Below, piece by piece: positions 35,563 to 43,702 of a DNA stretch of 64,000 bases. A model generated the notes under the pieces. It saw only the letters and a program-made list of their open reading frames with translations, did not search any database and was not told where the DNA came from. This DNA comes from Cloacibacterium caeni (GTDB lineage: Bacteria > Bacteroidota > Bacteroidia > Flavobacteriales > Weeksellaceae). The position numbers and the translations under genes are program-made. The stretch covers positions 2,480,001-2,544,000 of the forward strand of contig NZ_OU015319.1 of assembly GCF_907163125.1 (NCBI RefSeq), given 5' to 3'. Numbering within the stretch: position 1 is the first letter of the stretch; the number at the start of each line of letters is the position of its first letter.

Positions 35563-35979
35563 ATGATTAAAAGAATTAGCCCAGAGGAAACCTATCTTCT
35601 TAGACGAGAAATCCTTAGAAAAAATCTTCCTCAAGAATCTCATGAATTTAATGGTGACTTTGATGACCAAACTTTTCATCTAGGTTATTTCGTGGAAGAT
35701 AGAATTGTGGGAATTATCACGGTCTTGAAAAATGGAGAAATTGCTCAAATTAGAGGAATGGCAGTTTCAGAAGATTATCAAGGAAAAGGAATAGGAAAAA
35801 AATTGGTAGAAAAAGTTGAAGAGATTTTAAGAGAAGCTCAAATTCATAAAATTTGGATGAATGCCAGAGAAACAGCTGCCGAATTTTACGAAAAATTAGG
35901 GTATAAAATTGAAGGTGAATTGTTTAACGTAAAACCTATCGGGTTTCATTATGTAATGACCAAATATTTCAATTCATAA
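35563..35979 (+). CDS. GNAT-family N-acetyltransferase
   Basis: A 138-residue acetyltransferase with the acetyl-CoA loop in AVSEDYQGKGIGKKLVEKVE (Q-x-x-G-I-G pattern), preceded by the strand IAQIRGMAV and followed by RETAAEFYEKLGYK. The N-terminal LRREILRKN segment is typical of small ElaA/YjcF-like members. It stands alone upstream of the heme genes; hemA has its own promoter 50 bases later. Substrate unknown. Confidence 0.85.
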   Translation: MIKRISPEETYLLRREILRKNLPQESHEFNGDFDDQTFHLGYFVEDRIVGIITVLKNGEIAQIRGMAVSEDYQGKGIGKKLVEKVEEILREAQIHKIWMNARETAAEFYEKLGYKIEGELFNVKPIGFHYVMTKYFNS

Positions 35980-36029
35980 CATCTATTAAAATATGATGAA
36001 AATTAGAAATTTTATATCATAATAATGAT

Positions 36030-36037
36030 TAAATTTG
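36030..36037 (+). promoter_or_regulatory. Bacteroidota -7 element (TAAATTTG) of the hem operon
   Basis: Exact TAnnTTTG match ten bases before the hemA ATG; the mRNA leader would be only a few bases long. Confidence 0.5.
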
Positions 36038-36047
36038 CAGACTTGAA

Positions 36048-37325
36048 ATGAATTCTCTTGCGAAGACATATAATACACAGAACTTCACTGTTTTAAGCAT
36101 TAGTTTTGAAAAAGCCAATGCCGAAATCAGAGGGAAATTTGCGTTTTTTGATGAACACGTAAAACAATTCGTAAAAGAAATTCATGAAAAGAAACTCGGT
36201 GACGCATTTGTAGTTTCTACTTGTAACAGAACCGAAATCTATACTACTTCTCATAATTATATTGCGATTGCAGAGATGTATTGCAAGAGTGTAGACGTAA
36301 GTTTGATGGATTTCATGCAGTTTGTAAATGTGATGAAAAACGAAGAAGCGCTTTATCATCTTTTCAGAGTTTCTGCGGGTTTAGAAAGTCAGATTTTAGG
36401 AGACTTCGAAATCATTGGTCAGATAAAAAATGCTTACCATCGATTCAAAAAACACAAAAGTTTCAGTAATCCTTACTTAGAAAGAGCCATCAACTCGGCC
36501 ATTCAGATTTCTAAAAGAATTAAAAACGAAACCGCCCTTTCAAACGGAGCAGCTTCTGTTTCTTATGCAGCGGTTCATTATATCTTAAAAACTCAAAAAC
36601 AGATTTCAGAGAAGAATATTCTTCTTTTGGGAACTGGCGAAATCGGTCAAAATACTGTAGAAAATTTGGTGAAACATGTGTATCAGCCAAAAGTAAAAAT
36701 CGCCAACCGTTCTTATGAAAAAGCTGAAAAAATTGCAGAAAAGTACAGCATTCCGCAAATTGCTTTTGAAAATTTCGAAGAAGAACTGAAATCTACAGAT
36801 ATTCTTATCGTTGCAACTGGCGCTTCACACCCGATTATTCAACAAAAACATTTTCCAAACGGAAAAGAAACATTGGTGATAGACCTTTCTATTCCAAATA
36901 ATGTAGATAAAAAAGTAGCGGAAAATAAAGCGGTGCAATTGGTAGACGTAGACGAATTGTCTAAGCATATTCAGGAAACCATAGAGCAGCGCAAGAAAGA
37001 AATTCCTAAAGCGGAGAAAATCATCAAGGAAATGACTAAAGAATTTTTGGCTTGGGAAAGAAAAAGAAAATTCGCGCCGAATATTCATCAGTTCAAAGCT
37101 GCACTGAAACATATAGAAGACCATGAAATGCATAATTTCCACAGAAAACACAGATATGTGGATATAGAAGACATGGAACTCACCGAAAAATTGATTCAAA
37201 AAATCACCAATAGATTTGCGAAGTATATCATCGAAAATCCGCTTCGTGCCGAAGAAGTTACTAAGTTGATGAACGAAATTTTGGTAGAACAACCTAAAGA
37301 AGAGTTCAACAAAAAACATCAGTAA
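36048..37325 (+). CDS. hemA: Glutamyl-tRNA reductase
   Basis: Reduces glutamyl-tRNA(Glu) with NADPH to glutamate-1-semialdehyde, the committed step of the C5 tetrapyrrole route. The 425-residue protein has the catalytic Cys in VVSTCNRTEIYT (about residue 57), SAGLESQILGDFEIIGQIKNAY, the NADPH motif LLLGTGEIGQNT and a C-terminal dimerisation helix rich in Lys/Glu. First gene of the hemACDE cluster. Confidence 0.95.
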   Translation: MNSLAKTYNTQNFTVLSISFEKANAEIRGKFAFFDEHVKQFVKEIHEKKLGDAFVVSTCNRTEIYTTSHNYIAIAEMYCKSVDVSLMDFMQFVNVMKNEEALYHLFRVSAGLESQILGDFEIIGQIKNAYHRFKKHKSFSNPYLERAINSAIQISKRIKNETALSNGAASVSYAAVHYILKTQKQISEKNILLLGTGEIGQNTVENLVKHVYQPKVKIANRSYEKAEKIAEKYSIPQIAFENFEEELKSTDILIVATGASHPIIQQKHFPNGKETLVIDLSIPNNVDKKVAENKAVQLVDVDELSKHIQETIEQRKKEIPKAEKIIKEMTKEFLAWERKRKFAPNIHQFKAALKHIEDHEMHNFHRKHRYVDIEDMELTEKLIQKITNRFAKYIIENPLRAEEVTKLMNEILVEQPKEEFNKKHQ

Positions 37326-37380
37326 ATTTAAGATTTACGATTTAGGATTTACGAAGTTTTCAAGAAAATAAATTTTTATA

Positions 37381-38289
37381 ATGATTAGAATAGGTACCAG
37401 AAATTCGCCTCTTGCAATGTGGCAAGCAAAAGAAGTAGAACAAAAGTTACAAAATTTAGGTTACGAAACAGTACTGGTTCCTGTGCTTTCTTCTGGTGAT
37501 AAAAATCTTAATCAACCGCTTTATTCCCTAGGAATTACTGGCGTTTTTACCAAAGATTTAGACATCGCTTTACTCAATAATGAAATAGATATTGCAGTAC
37601 ATTCTCTGAAAGATGTTCCTACTATTTTACCTCAAAATATAGAAGTTTCTGCCGTTCTAGAAAGAGATTTTCCGCAAGATGTTTTGGTGAGAAAATCTTC
37701 TTCTAAAAATAAAGATTTAGCAGAACTTAAAATTGCGACCAGCAGTTTGAGAAGAAGAGCTTTTTGGTCAGAAAAATTCCCGAACACTCAGTTTTCAGAT
37801 ATCCGAGGAAACGTACAAACGCGTTTAAAGAAATTAGAAGAAGGAGATTTTGATGCTACACTTTTTTCTTTAGCAGGCATTAAAAGAATGGAAATGGAGT
37901 TGGAGTATGAAATGCTAGATTTTATGATTTCTGCTCCTAGTCAGGGAGTTGTAGCGATTTCGAGTAGGGTAGATGATGTAGAAACCAAAGTGATTTTGCA
38001 AAAAATAAATCATAAAACCACTCAGATTTGCGTTGAAATAGAACGTAATTTCCTCAGAACTTTAGAAGGTGGCTGTACTGCGCCAATTGGAGCAATAGCT
38101 ATTTTTGAAGAAAATAAAATCAAATTTTCGGGAAGATTAAATTCTTTGGACGGAAGTAAAACGATAAATGTAGTTGAAGAATTTGAATATGATGAATCTG
38201 AAAATTACGGTAAAAAATTTGCAGAATTTGTGCTTGAAAACGGAGGAAAAAAAATGATGGAAGAAATTAAGAAACAAATAAAGGAATAG
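37381..38289 (+). CDS. hemC: Hydroxymethylbilane synthase (porphobilinogen deaminase)
   Basis: Joins four porphobilinogens into hydroxymethylbilane using a dipyrromethane cofactor. The 302-residue product starts IRIGTRNSPLAMWQA and has AVHSLKDVPT, ATSSLRRRAF, DIRGNVQTRL and the cofactor-binding Cys in LEGGCTAPIGA (about residue 239). Second gene of the hem cluster; 55 bases after hemA and 7 before hemD. Confidence 0.96.
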   Translation: MIRIGTRNSPLAMWQAKEVEQKLQNLGYETVLVPVLSSGDKNLNQPLYSLGITGVFTKDLDIALLNNEIDIAVHSLKDVPTILPQNIEVSAVLERDFPQDVLVRKSSSKNKDLAELKIATSSLRRRAFWSEKFPNTQFSDIRGNVQTRLKKLEEGDFDATLFSLAGIKRMEMELEYEMLDFMISAPSQGVVAISSRVDDVETKVILQKINHKTTQICVEIERNFLRTLEGGCTAPIGAIAIFEENKIKFSGRLNSLDGSKTINVVEEFEYDESENYGKKFAEFVLENGGKKMMEEIKKQIKE

Positions 38290-38296
38290 AGTCATC

Positions 38297-38968
38297 ATGA
38301 AAATCCTTTTCACCAAAACCGGAATCGAACATGAGGTTTCAGAGAAATTAGAAACCGGTTTTTCTTGTGATTTTAAGGATTTCATTGCCATCGAAAAAAT
38401 TAAAACTAAACCTTTTCCACTTAAAAATTCTTCACTTATTTTCACGAGCGTAAACGCTGTAAAATCCTTCTTTGAAAATGGTTTTCAACCGAATGAAAAT
38501 TTCCAAGAAGCCCATTATAATAAAATCTACGCAGTAGGTCTTAAAACCAAAAAAGAATTGAGAAATAACGGTTTTGGAACTTTTAAAGTGAAGAAACATC
38601 TTAATGATTTGTCTGAATTTATTCTCAAGCATAGCCAAAAAGAAAATTTTATTCACTTCTGTGGAAATTTAGCGCTTGATATTTTAGATAAAGCATTACC
38701 TCTTCAGAATATTTCTTACAAAAAAGTGGTGCTTTACAATACTAAAATTCTCTACCCAGAAATTCATGAAAAATATGAGGCTGTAGTTTTTTTTAGTCCA
38801 AGTGGAGTTCGTAGTTTTGCAAAGTTTAATTCTTTAGAAAATTTGAAACTCTTTTCTATCGGACACACCACAGAAAAGGAGCTGAGAAAATTTACACAAA
38901 ATAAAATTTTCACCAGTAAAGAAAGCAATTTAGAAGATTTAATTAAAATAATAATGTCTCACAGATAG
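38297..38968 (+). CDS. hemD: Uroporphyrinogen-III synthase
   Basis: Closes hydroxymethylbilane to uroporphyrinogen III with inversion of ring D. HemD proteins are poorly conserved; here the 223-residue size, the motifs LIFTSVNAVKSFFENG, AVGLKTKKEL and VVFFSPSGVRSFAKF, and the place between hemC and hemE make the assignment. The last codons form the left arm of an inverted repeat (38958-38979). Confidence 0.88.
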   Translation: MKILFTKTGIEHEVSEKLETGFSCDFKDFIAIEKIKTKPFPLKNSSLIFTSVNAVKSFFENGFQPNENFQEAHYNKIYAVGLKTKKELRNNGFGTFKVKKHLNDLSEFILKHSQKENFIHFCGNLALDILDKALPLQNISYKKVVLYNTKILYPEIHEKYEAVVFFSPSGVRSFAKFNSLENLKLFSIGHTTEKELRKFTQNKIFTSKESNLEDLIKIIMSHR

Positions 38969-39082
38969 CACAGATTTTTAATTTAAAATTTAATTCTTTC
39001 ATTGATTGAAATTAAATCAGTTAAAGACTAAGAAATATAAATGTTGAATTTATTTTCTGTAAAAATCTGTGTAATCCGTGAG
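38958..39082. repeat. Long inverted repeat spanning the hemD-hemE gap
   Basis: Left arm 38958-38979 (CTCACAGATAGCACAGATTT...) and right arm 39061-39082 are complementary at 19 of 22 positions, separated by 81 bases. The left arm encodes the end of hemD. The CTCACGGATTACACAGATTTT-type sequence looks like a dispersed repeat. Confidence 0.7.
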
Positions 39083-39098
39083 AAGCAAAATAATAAAA

Positions 39099-40124
39099 AT
39101 GATAAAAAACGACCTATATTTAAGAGCATTACGAGGCGAAACTGTAGAAAGACCACCAGTTTGGATGATGAGACAAGCGGGTAGATATTTGCCAGAATTT
39201 ATCGCACTTCGTGACCAATATGATTTCTTCACACGTTGTCAAACTCCAGAATTGGCAGCAGAAATTACTGTTCAACCGATTAGAAGATTTCCGCTAGATG
39301 CAGCGATTTTATTTTCTGATATTTTGGTAGTTCCACAAGCGATGGGAATTGATTTCAAAATGAAAGAATCCGTTGGTCCTTGGTTAGATACACCCATCAG
39401 AACTTTAGAACAAGTTGAAAATCTGCAAGTTTCTGGTGCGGAAGAAAATCTAAAATACGTTTATGATGCCATCGAAATCACTTTACAAAAATTAGAAAAC
39501 GAAATTCCTTTGATTGGTTTTGCAGGTTCACCTTGGACTTTGCTATGCTACGCAGTAGAAGGAAAAGGCTCTAAATCTTTTGATATTGCGAAGTCATTTT
39601 GTTTTACTCAACCGGAAGCAGCGCACTTGCTTTTACAAAAAATTACAGATGTAACCATCGCTTATTTAAAGAGAAAAGTACAAAGCGGAGTTTCTGCCGT
39701 ACAGATTTTTGATTCTTGGGGCGGAATGCTTTCTCCAGAAGATTATCAAGAGTTTTCTTGGAAATATATTAATCAAATTGTAGAAGCTTTGGCTCCAGAA
39801 GCTCACGTTGTAGTTTTTGCGAAAGGTTGTTGGTACGCTCTAGAAGAAATGACGAAATCGAAAGTTTCTGCTCTTGGAGTTGATTGGACGATTACACCAG
39901 AATTAGCAAGAAAATTCACCAATAATTCTATCACTCTTCAAGGGAATTTTGATCCTGCAAGATTACATTCTTCGCCAGAAGTGATTAGAAAAATGGTTCA
40001 TGAAATGATTAATAGATTTGGCAAAGACAAATATATTGCTAATCTAGGTCACGGAATTTTGCCAAACATTCCTTTAGAAAACGCCGAAGCTTTTATTAGA
40101 GCGGTGGTAGAATGGAAGGGTTAA
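39099..40124 (+). CDS. hemE: Uroporphyrinogen decarboxylase
   Basis: Removes four carboxyl groups from uroporphyrinogen III to give coproporphyrinogen III. The 341-residue protein has the signature [16 protein letters not shown] near the N-terminus, [31 protein letters not shown] and [15 protein letters not shown] at 39099 ([11 protein letters not shown]) is chosen over a GTG 21 bases upstream because it fits the family and avoids the repeat arm. Last hem gene here; its original terminator seems to be the one split by the second insertion sequence. Confidence 0.95.
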   Translation: MIKNDLYLRALRGETVERPPVWMMRQAGRYLPEFIALRDQYDFFTRCQTPELAAEITVQPIRRFPLDAAILFSDILVVPQAMGIDFKMKESVGPWLDTPIRTLEQVENLQVSGAEENLKYVYDAIEITLQKLENEIPLIGFAGSPWTLLCYAVEGKGSKSFDIAKSFCFTQPEAAHLLLQKITDVTIAYLKRKVQSGVSAVQIFDSWGGMLSPEDYQEFSWKYINQIVEALAPEAHVVVFAKGCWYALEEMTKSKVSALGVDWTITPELARKFTNNSITLQGNFDPARLHSSPEVIRKMVHEMINRFGKDKYIANLGHGILPNIPLENAEAFIRAVVEWKG

Positions 40125-40185
40125 AACCCATCTTTATATATGAGTTGTCCTAAAAAAGGTTGACTCGTTAATAATTCAAATATAG

Positions 40186-41064
40186 TTAAATCGTAGCAGA
40201 ATTAATTCTGTTACGATTTATTTTTTTCCATTGTTTTAAATGTATTATTTTTTGTTGATGTGCTTGGTTTGGAGTTATCATATTAATTGACATATGTATT
40301 CTAAAATTGTTGTATAAAGTTATGGCTTGTGTAACTTGTTTGTTTAAATTTTGATAGTTTTCAAATATTTCATGTAAACCAAATTCTTCTTTTAAAATTC
40401 CATTTACTCTTTCTGCTACTGCATTTTCATATGGATCGTATTCTTGCGTCATACTAATTAAAATATTGTTTTTCTTTAACAATTCGGTATACTCTTTACT
40501 ACAATATTGTAAACCTCTATCAGAATGGTGAATGAGTTGATTTTTTGTTTCCCTGTTAATCAAAGCCATTTCTAAAGCTTTTACTGTAGTTGAACTCATT
40601 AAATTATCTGACAGTTGATAACCAACGATTTTCTTGGAACAAGCATCAGTGAGTAAATGCAAATAGTATGTTTTCTCTTTTGTTCGTAAATAAGTTATAT
40701 CAGCAACCCAAACTTGCTCAGGTCTGTTAAGTACTAAATTGCTAATTAAATTTGGATAGCGTTTCATCCAATGTCGTGAGTTTGTTGTTTTGTAATATCT
40801 TCGAACTTTAGGTACTTGTAAATGTTCTGCTTTTAAAAAATCTAAGAAATTATCTCGACCAATTGATATATGATGTTTTGTAAATTCATCTTGTAACATT
40901 ACATAAAGTTTCTTGCCACCTGTTCGGGGTAATTGCTTACGAATAGTAACGACTAAACTTCGTAATAATTCTGAGTTGTATTTAGGTGTTCTAACGTTTT
41001 TCTTTCGCTTGTAAAATGCTTGTTTTGTGTATCCAAACAGTTCGCATAACTCATAAATAGTCAA
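40186..41064 (-). CDS. IS3-family transposase OrfB (DDE integrase)
   Basis: A 292-residue catalytic subunit with the rve-type DDE triad: Asp in WVADITYLRT, Asp in HHSDRGLQYCS and Glu in NAVAERVNGILKEEFGL. The N-terminus (LCELFGYTKQAFYKRKKN) is the usual IS3 OrfB helix region. The listed first codon is TTG 41064, but the frame is open back to the slippery site at 41112, so the working protein is probably the OrfAB fusion made by -1 frameshifting. Confidence 0.9.
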   Translation of the reverse strand: MTIYELCELFGYTKQAFYKRKKNVRTPKYNSELLRSLVVTIRKQLPRTGGKKLYVMLQDEFTKHHISIGRDNFLDFLKAEHLQVPKVRRYYKTTNSRHWMKRYPNLISNLVLNRPEQVWVADITYLRTKEKTYYLHLLTDACSKKIVGYQLSDNLMSSTTVKALEMALINRETKNQLIHHSDRGLQYCSKEYTELLKKNNILISMTQEYDPYENAVAERVNGILKEEFGLHEIFENYQNLNKQVTQAITLYNNFRIHMSINMITPNQAHQQKIIHLKQWKKINRNRINSATI

Positions 41065-41078
41065 TGAACTATTTACAT

Positions 41079-41453
41079 TTATTTCTTCGACTGTTTGGAA
41101 CCAGACTTTTTTACAATATCAATTTTAAGCTCACGTTCAGCTATTTCAATAAATCGTTTAAATACTTTTAATTCTTCTTCTTTTTTTGCTAATTGAGCTT
41201 CTAGCTCTTTTATACGCTGTTGTTGAGGATCTTTCATAGGACGACCAATAGTTAATTTATCTTCATAGGTAAATTTACCATATTTTTTTAACCATCTTGG
41301 TAGACAACTATTGCCTAGAATATTGTAACGTCTTCGAAGTTCTGCTTTTGTAAATAAACCCCTCTCAAATTCACTTACAACTTGACGTTTAAATGCTTCG
41401 CTATAAATTTGTGGGGCAATTGGAATTTTTGAAATTTTCTTTTTTGTTGACAT
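41079..41453 (-). CDS. IS3-family transposase OrfA (HTH DNA-binding subunit)
   Basis: A 124-residue protein with a helix-turn-helix (SEAFKRQVVSEFERGLFTKA, then RRRYNILGNSCLPRWLKKYG) and a leucine-zipper-like coiled coil (RIKELEAQLAKKEEELKVF). It ends 15 bases before the start of the annotated OrfB frame. The A AAA AAG heptamer lies ten codons before its stop, in the phase needed for -1 slippage. Confidence 0.88.
   Translation of the reverse strand: MSTKKKISKIPIAPQIYSEAFKRQVVSEFERGLFTKAELRRRYNILGNSCLPRWLKKYGKFTYEDKLTIGRPMKDPQQQRIKELEAQLAKKEEELKVFKRFIEIAERELKIDIVKKSGSKQSKK
41106..41112 (-). promoter_or_regulatory. Programmed -1 frameshift site of the first IS
   Basis: A AAA AAG on the minus strand in the orfA frame (codons GTA AAA AAG). 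Slipping back one base enters the orfB frame, which has no stop between here and the DDE domain. Confidence 0.8.
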
Positions 41454-41560
41454 ATTAAGTAGTTTTTAGTCAACTTTTTTCAGGACAAGACAATAAATTA
41501 AAAATCCTCAGAATTTTGGACTGCCCCCAAAAAGTTAGACACTTTTTAGGGGCATTTTTT

Positions 41561-42085
41561 ATGGGGAAAAGTAAATATTCATTAGACTTTAAATTAAAAG
41601 CTATAAAGAGATATCACAAAGGGGATATTGGAACAGACGATTTAGGAAAACGCATTGGAGTTTGTGGTTCCTTGGTTCGTAAATGGATAAAATTTTATGA
41701 ACTTTATGGAGTTTCAGGACTTGTTCGGCTTTCCAATACGCATTACACAAAAGATTTTAAATTAAAGATTTTATCAGTAATTGAGAAAGAGAATTTAAGT
41801 TTAAAAGAAGCGTCGAGAAGGTTTAATATTCCTGCGGAGTCCAGTATTCTTAGTTGGCAGCGTAATTACAAAAAAAATGGTATTTTAGGTTTAGAAAACA
41901 TACCCAGAGGAAGACCTAAAACCATGAGTAATTACACGCGAAAAAAAAAGAAAACAGGCAAACCCTTAACAAGGGAGGAAGAACTGTTGGAGAGGATTTA
42001 TTATTTAGAAGCCGAGAACGCCATTTTAAAAAAGTTAGACGCCTTAATTCAGGAAAGGAAAAATCCAAAGCCATCGAAGAGTTAA
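41561..42085 (+). CDS. IS150-type transposase OrfA
   Basis: A 174-residue DNA-binding subunit with two helix-turn-helix units (SLDFKLKAIKRYHKGDIGTD and KDFKLKILSVIEKENLSLKE), a basic linker (KKKKTGK) and a C-terminal coiled coil (LTREEELLERIYYLEAENAI). The start is ATG 41561; the frame runs back into the terminal repeat but that part is not coding. It overlaps the extended OrfB frame at the slippery site. Confidence 0.9.
   Translation: MGKSKYSLDFKLKAIKRYHKGDIGTDDLGKRIGVCGSLVRKWIKFYELYGVSGLVRLSNTHYTKDFKLKILSVIEKENLSLKEASRRFNIPAESSILSWQRNYKKNGILGLENIPRGRPKTMSNYTRKKKKTGKPLTREEELLERIYYLEAENAILKKLDALIQERKNPKPSKS
42028..42034 (+). promoter_or_regulatory. Programmed -1 frameshift site of the second IS
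   Basis: A AAA AAG within codons TTA AAA AAG of orfA. The -1 frame is open from here through KVRRLNSGKEKSKAIEELRQ into OrfB, which matches the usual IS150 fusion. Confidence 0.85.
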
Positions 42086-42126
42086 GGCAGGACTTTGATT
42101 TAGCAGTACTACTGCATTGTACATCG

Positions 42127-42915
42127 ATGGCAAGAAGCAGTTTTTATTACTATCAAAAACGCTTTCAAATGAAAGATAAATATGCGGAAATAAAAGAAAT
42201 GATTAAGCAGATTTATCATCGTCACAAAGGAAGGTTGGGCTATAGAAGAATTACTTTGCTTTTGAAAGAAAAAGGAATTTTGATTAATCACAAAACTGTT
42301 TTACGACTTATGAAAATATTAGGTTTAAAGAGTATTATCCGAGTGAAGAAATATAAATCTTACAAGGGAGAGCAAGGGAAAATTGCGCCCAATGTTCTAC
42401 AGAGGAATTTCAAATCGGACACTCCTAATCAGAAATGGGCAACCGATGTTACAGAGTTTAATGTATCGGGTAATAAACTTTATCTATCTCCAATCATCGA
42501 TTTATTTAATGGTGAAATTGTCAGTTTTGACTTATCTGAAAGACCTGTGTTTAGCCAAATCATCAGAATGCTAAAGAAATCATTCAGAAAAGTAAAATCT
42601 ACACAAAACATCATTCTACATTCTGATCAAGGTTGGCAATATCAAATGAAACATTACCAAAACTTGTTAAAAGAAAAAGGTATTATTCAAAGTATGTCCC
42701 GAAAAGGAAACTGTTTGGACAATGCGGTGATAGAAAACTTTTTTGGAACGATAAAATCAGAAATGTTTTATGCCAGAAAGTTTGGTTCCATTCAGGAACT
42801 TAAGATGGAAATAGTGAAGTACATTCACTATTACAACAATGATAGAATAAGACTCAATCTCAAAGGAAAGAGTCCGGTACAGTACCGAACTCTTTCCTTT
42901 GAAAATATTGTTTAA
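42127..42915 (+). CDS. IS150-type transposase OrfB (DDE integrase)
   Basis: A 262-residue subunit with HTH_21-type N-terminus (YAEIKEMIKQIYHRHKGRLG, YRRITLLLKEKG) and the DDE triad: Asp in KWATDVTEFNV, Asp in LHSDQGWQYQM and Glu in NAVIENFFGTIKSE. The ATG at 42127 is the first of the frame, but the frame is open back to the slippery site at 42028, so the full transposase is probably OrfAB. Confidence 0.92.
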   Translation: MARSSFYYYQKRFQMKDKYAEIKEMIKQIYHRHKGRLGYRRITLLLKEKGILINHKTVLRLMKILGLKSIIRVKKYKSYKGEQGKIAPNVLQRNFKSDTPNQKWATDVTEFNVSGNKLYLSPIIDLFNGEIVSFDLSERPVFSQIIRMLKKSFRKVKSTQNIILHSDQGWQYQMKHYQNLLKEKGIIQSMSRKGNCLDNAVIENFFGTIKSEMFYARKFGSIQELKMEIVKYIHYYNNDRIRLNLKGKSPVQYRTLSFENIV

Positions 42916-42962
42916 TTTTGTCTAAACTTTTGGGTGCAGTCTATTTTCTGAGGATTTTTGTA

Positions 42963-43595
42963 TTATTTCACTTCTGTGATAAATTTATCTTTTGGTTTTC
43001 TTACTTTTTCAAGTTTTTCTAACCAGTCCTTTTCAGTGTCTCTGTAACCAAGAGGTAAAAGTAAAACACTTCTTAATCCCTTTTCTCTTAAACCAAGAAT
43101 TTCGTCTACTTTTTCTGGGTTGAAACCTTCCATTGGTGTAGCATCTACACCTTCGAAAGCAGCTGCAATAATTGCAGCACCGAAAGCAATGTACGCTTGT
43201 TTTGCAGTGTGTACGAAGTTTTCTTCCGCAGATTTAGGAACGTAAGTGTTCAATAAAAATTGTCTGTAGTTTTCCCAACCATCATTAGTAAAACCTCTTA
43301 CTTCATTCGTTAAATCAAACATATAGTTGATTCTTTCTGCAGTGTAAGTATCCCAAGCTGCAAAAACCAAAACATGAGAAGCATCTGCAACTTGCGGTTG
43401 ATTACTTGCTGCTTCTTTCAATTGATTTTTAACATCTTGATTAGACACTACATAAATTTCGAAAGGCTGTAAACCGCTAGAAGTAGGAGCAAGACGAGCT
43501 GCTTCTAAAATTCTTTCTAATTTTTCATCACTTACTTTTTCTCCGTTCATCGCTTTTGCAGCGTATCTCCACTTTAATTTATCTAATAATTCCAT
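42963..43595 (-). CDS. NAD(P)H-dependent nitroreductase-family flavoprotein
   Basis: A 210-residue FMN oxidoreductase of the NfsB/YfkO type. Signs are LDKLKWRYAAKAMNGEKV at the N-terminus, the FMN-binding ARLAPTSSGLQPFEIYVVS, AFGAAIIAAAFEGVDATPMEGFNPEKV and VLLPLGYRDTEKDW near the end. It reduces quinones or nitro compounds with NAD(P)H; the natural substrate is unknown. ATG at 43595 with a promoter element 18 bases upstream. It converges on hemE across the IS pair. Confidence 0.9.
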   Translation of the reverse strand: MELLDKLKWRYAAKAMNGEKVSDEKLERILEAARLAPTSSGLQPFEIYVVSNQDVKNQLKEAASNQPQVADASHVLVFAAWDTYTAERINYMFDLTNEVRGFTNDGWENYRQFLLNTYVPKSAEENFVHTAKQAYIAFGAAIIAAAFEGVDATPMEGFNPEKVDEILGLREKGLRSVLLLPLGYRDTEKDWLEKLEKVRKPKDKFITEVK

Positions 43596-43613
43596 TTTAT
43601 AAAAAATTTTTTA

Positions 43614-43621
43614 CAAAGATA
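43614..43621 (-). promoter_or_regulatory. Bacteroidota -7 element (TATCTTTG) for the nitroreductase gene
   Basis: Exact TAnnTTTG on the minus strand, 18 bases before the ATG. Confidence 0.55.
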
Positions 43622-43670
43622 AGTTATGATGAGCGGTTTTGTCATTGATTTATGTTAAGAAAATCATAGA

Positions 43671-43702
43671 AAAAATAAACCGTTCAAAAAATAGAACGGT
43701 TT
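43671..43702 (-). terminator. Terminator after the GH3 gene
   Basis: Arms AAACCGTTC (43677-43685) and GAACGGTTT (43694-43702), with the preceding A run giving Ts on the minus strand. Confidence 0.85.

Larger units (their letters stand above)
40145..41488 (-). mobile_element. IS3-family insertion sequence (first element)
   Basis: A 1344-base element bounded by 21-base inverted repeats (40145-40165 and 41468-41488; TTGTCCTAAAAAAGGTTGACT, 19 of 21 identical). It carries orfA and orfB on the minus strand in the -1 relation with a slippery A AAA AAG at 41112-41106. The flanks (GAG left, GAC right) do not form a clear target duplication. Both frames look intact, so it is probably active or recently so. 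Confidence 0.9.
41517..42943 (+). mobile_element. IS3-family insertion sequence, IS150-type (second element)
   Basis: A 1427-base element with about 25-base inverted repeats (41517-41541 and 42919-42943; TGGACTGCCCCCAAAAAGTT against TAGACTGCACCCAAAAGTTT, then AGACA in both). A TTT duplication flanks it (41514-41516 and 42944-42946). It carries orfA and orfB with an A AAA AAG slippery site. All parts look intact. Confidence 0.92.
41500..42959. terminator. Bidirectional terminator interrupted by an insertion sequence
   Basis: Arm AAAAATCCTCAGA at 41500-41512 and its exact complement at 42947-42959 flank the second IS. Removing the IS and one copy of the TTT duplication gives a 13-base perfect stem with the loop ATTT, flanked by A and T runs, between convergent hemE and the nitroreductase gene. 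Confidence 0.85.

Noticed and set aside
36825-37319. Long minus-strand frame inside hemA
   Set aside because: It is rich in Phe and Ile, the mirror of Lys/Glu-rich hemA codons, and has no start context.
37332-37354. GATTTACGA repeated twice before hemC
   Set aside because: Only two short AT-rich copies; too weak to call a regulatory site or repeat family from this window.
41488-41492. Target duplication for the first IS
   Set aside because: Left flank TGAG and right flank GACA do not match in any register of three or more bases.
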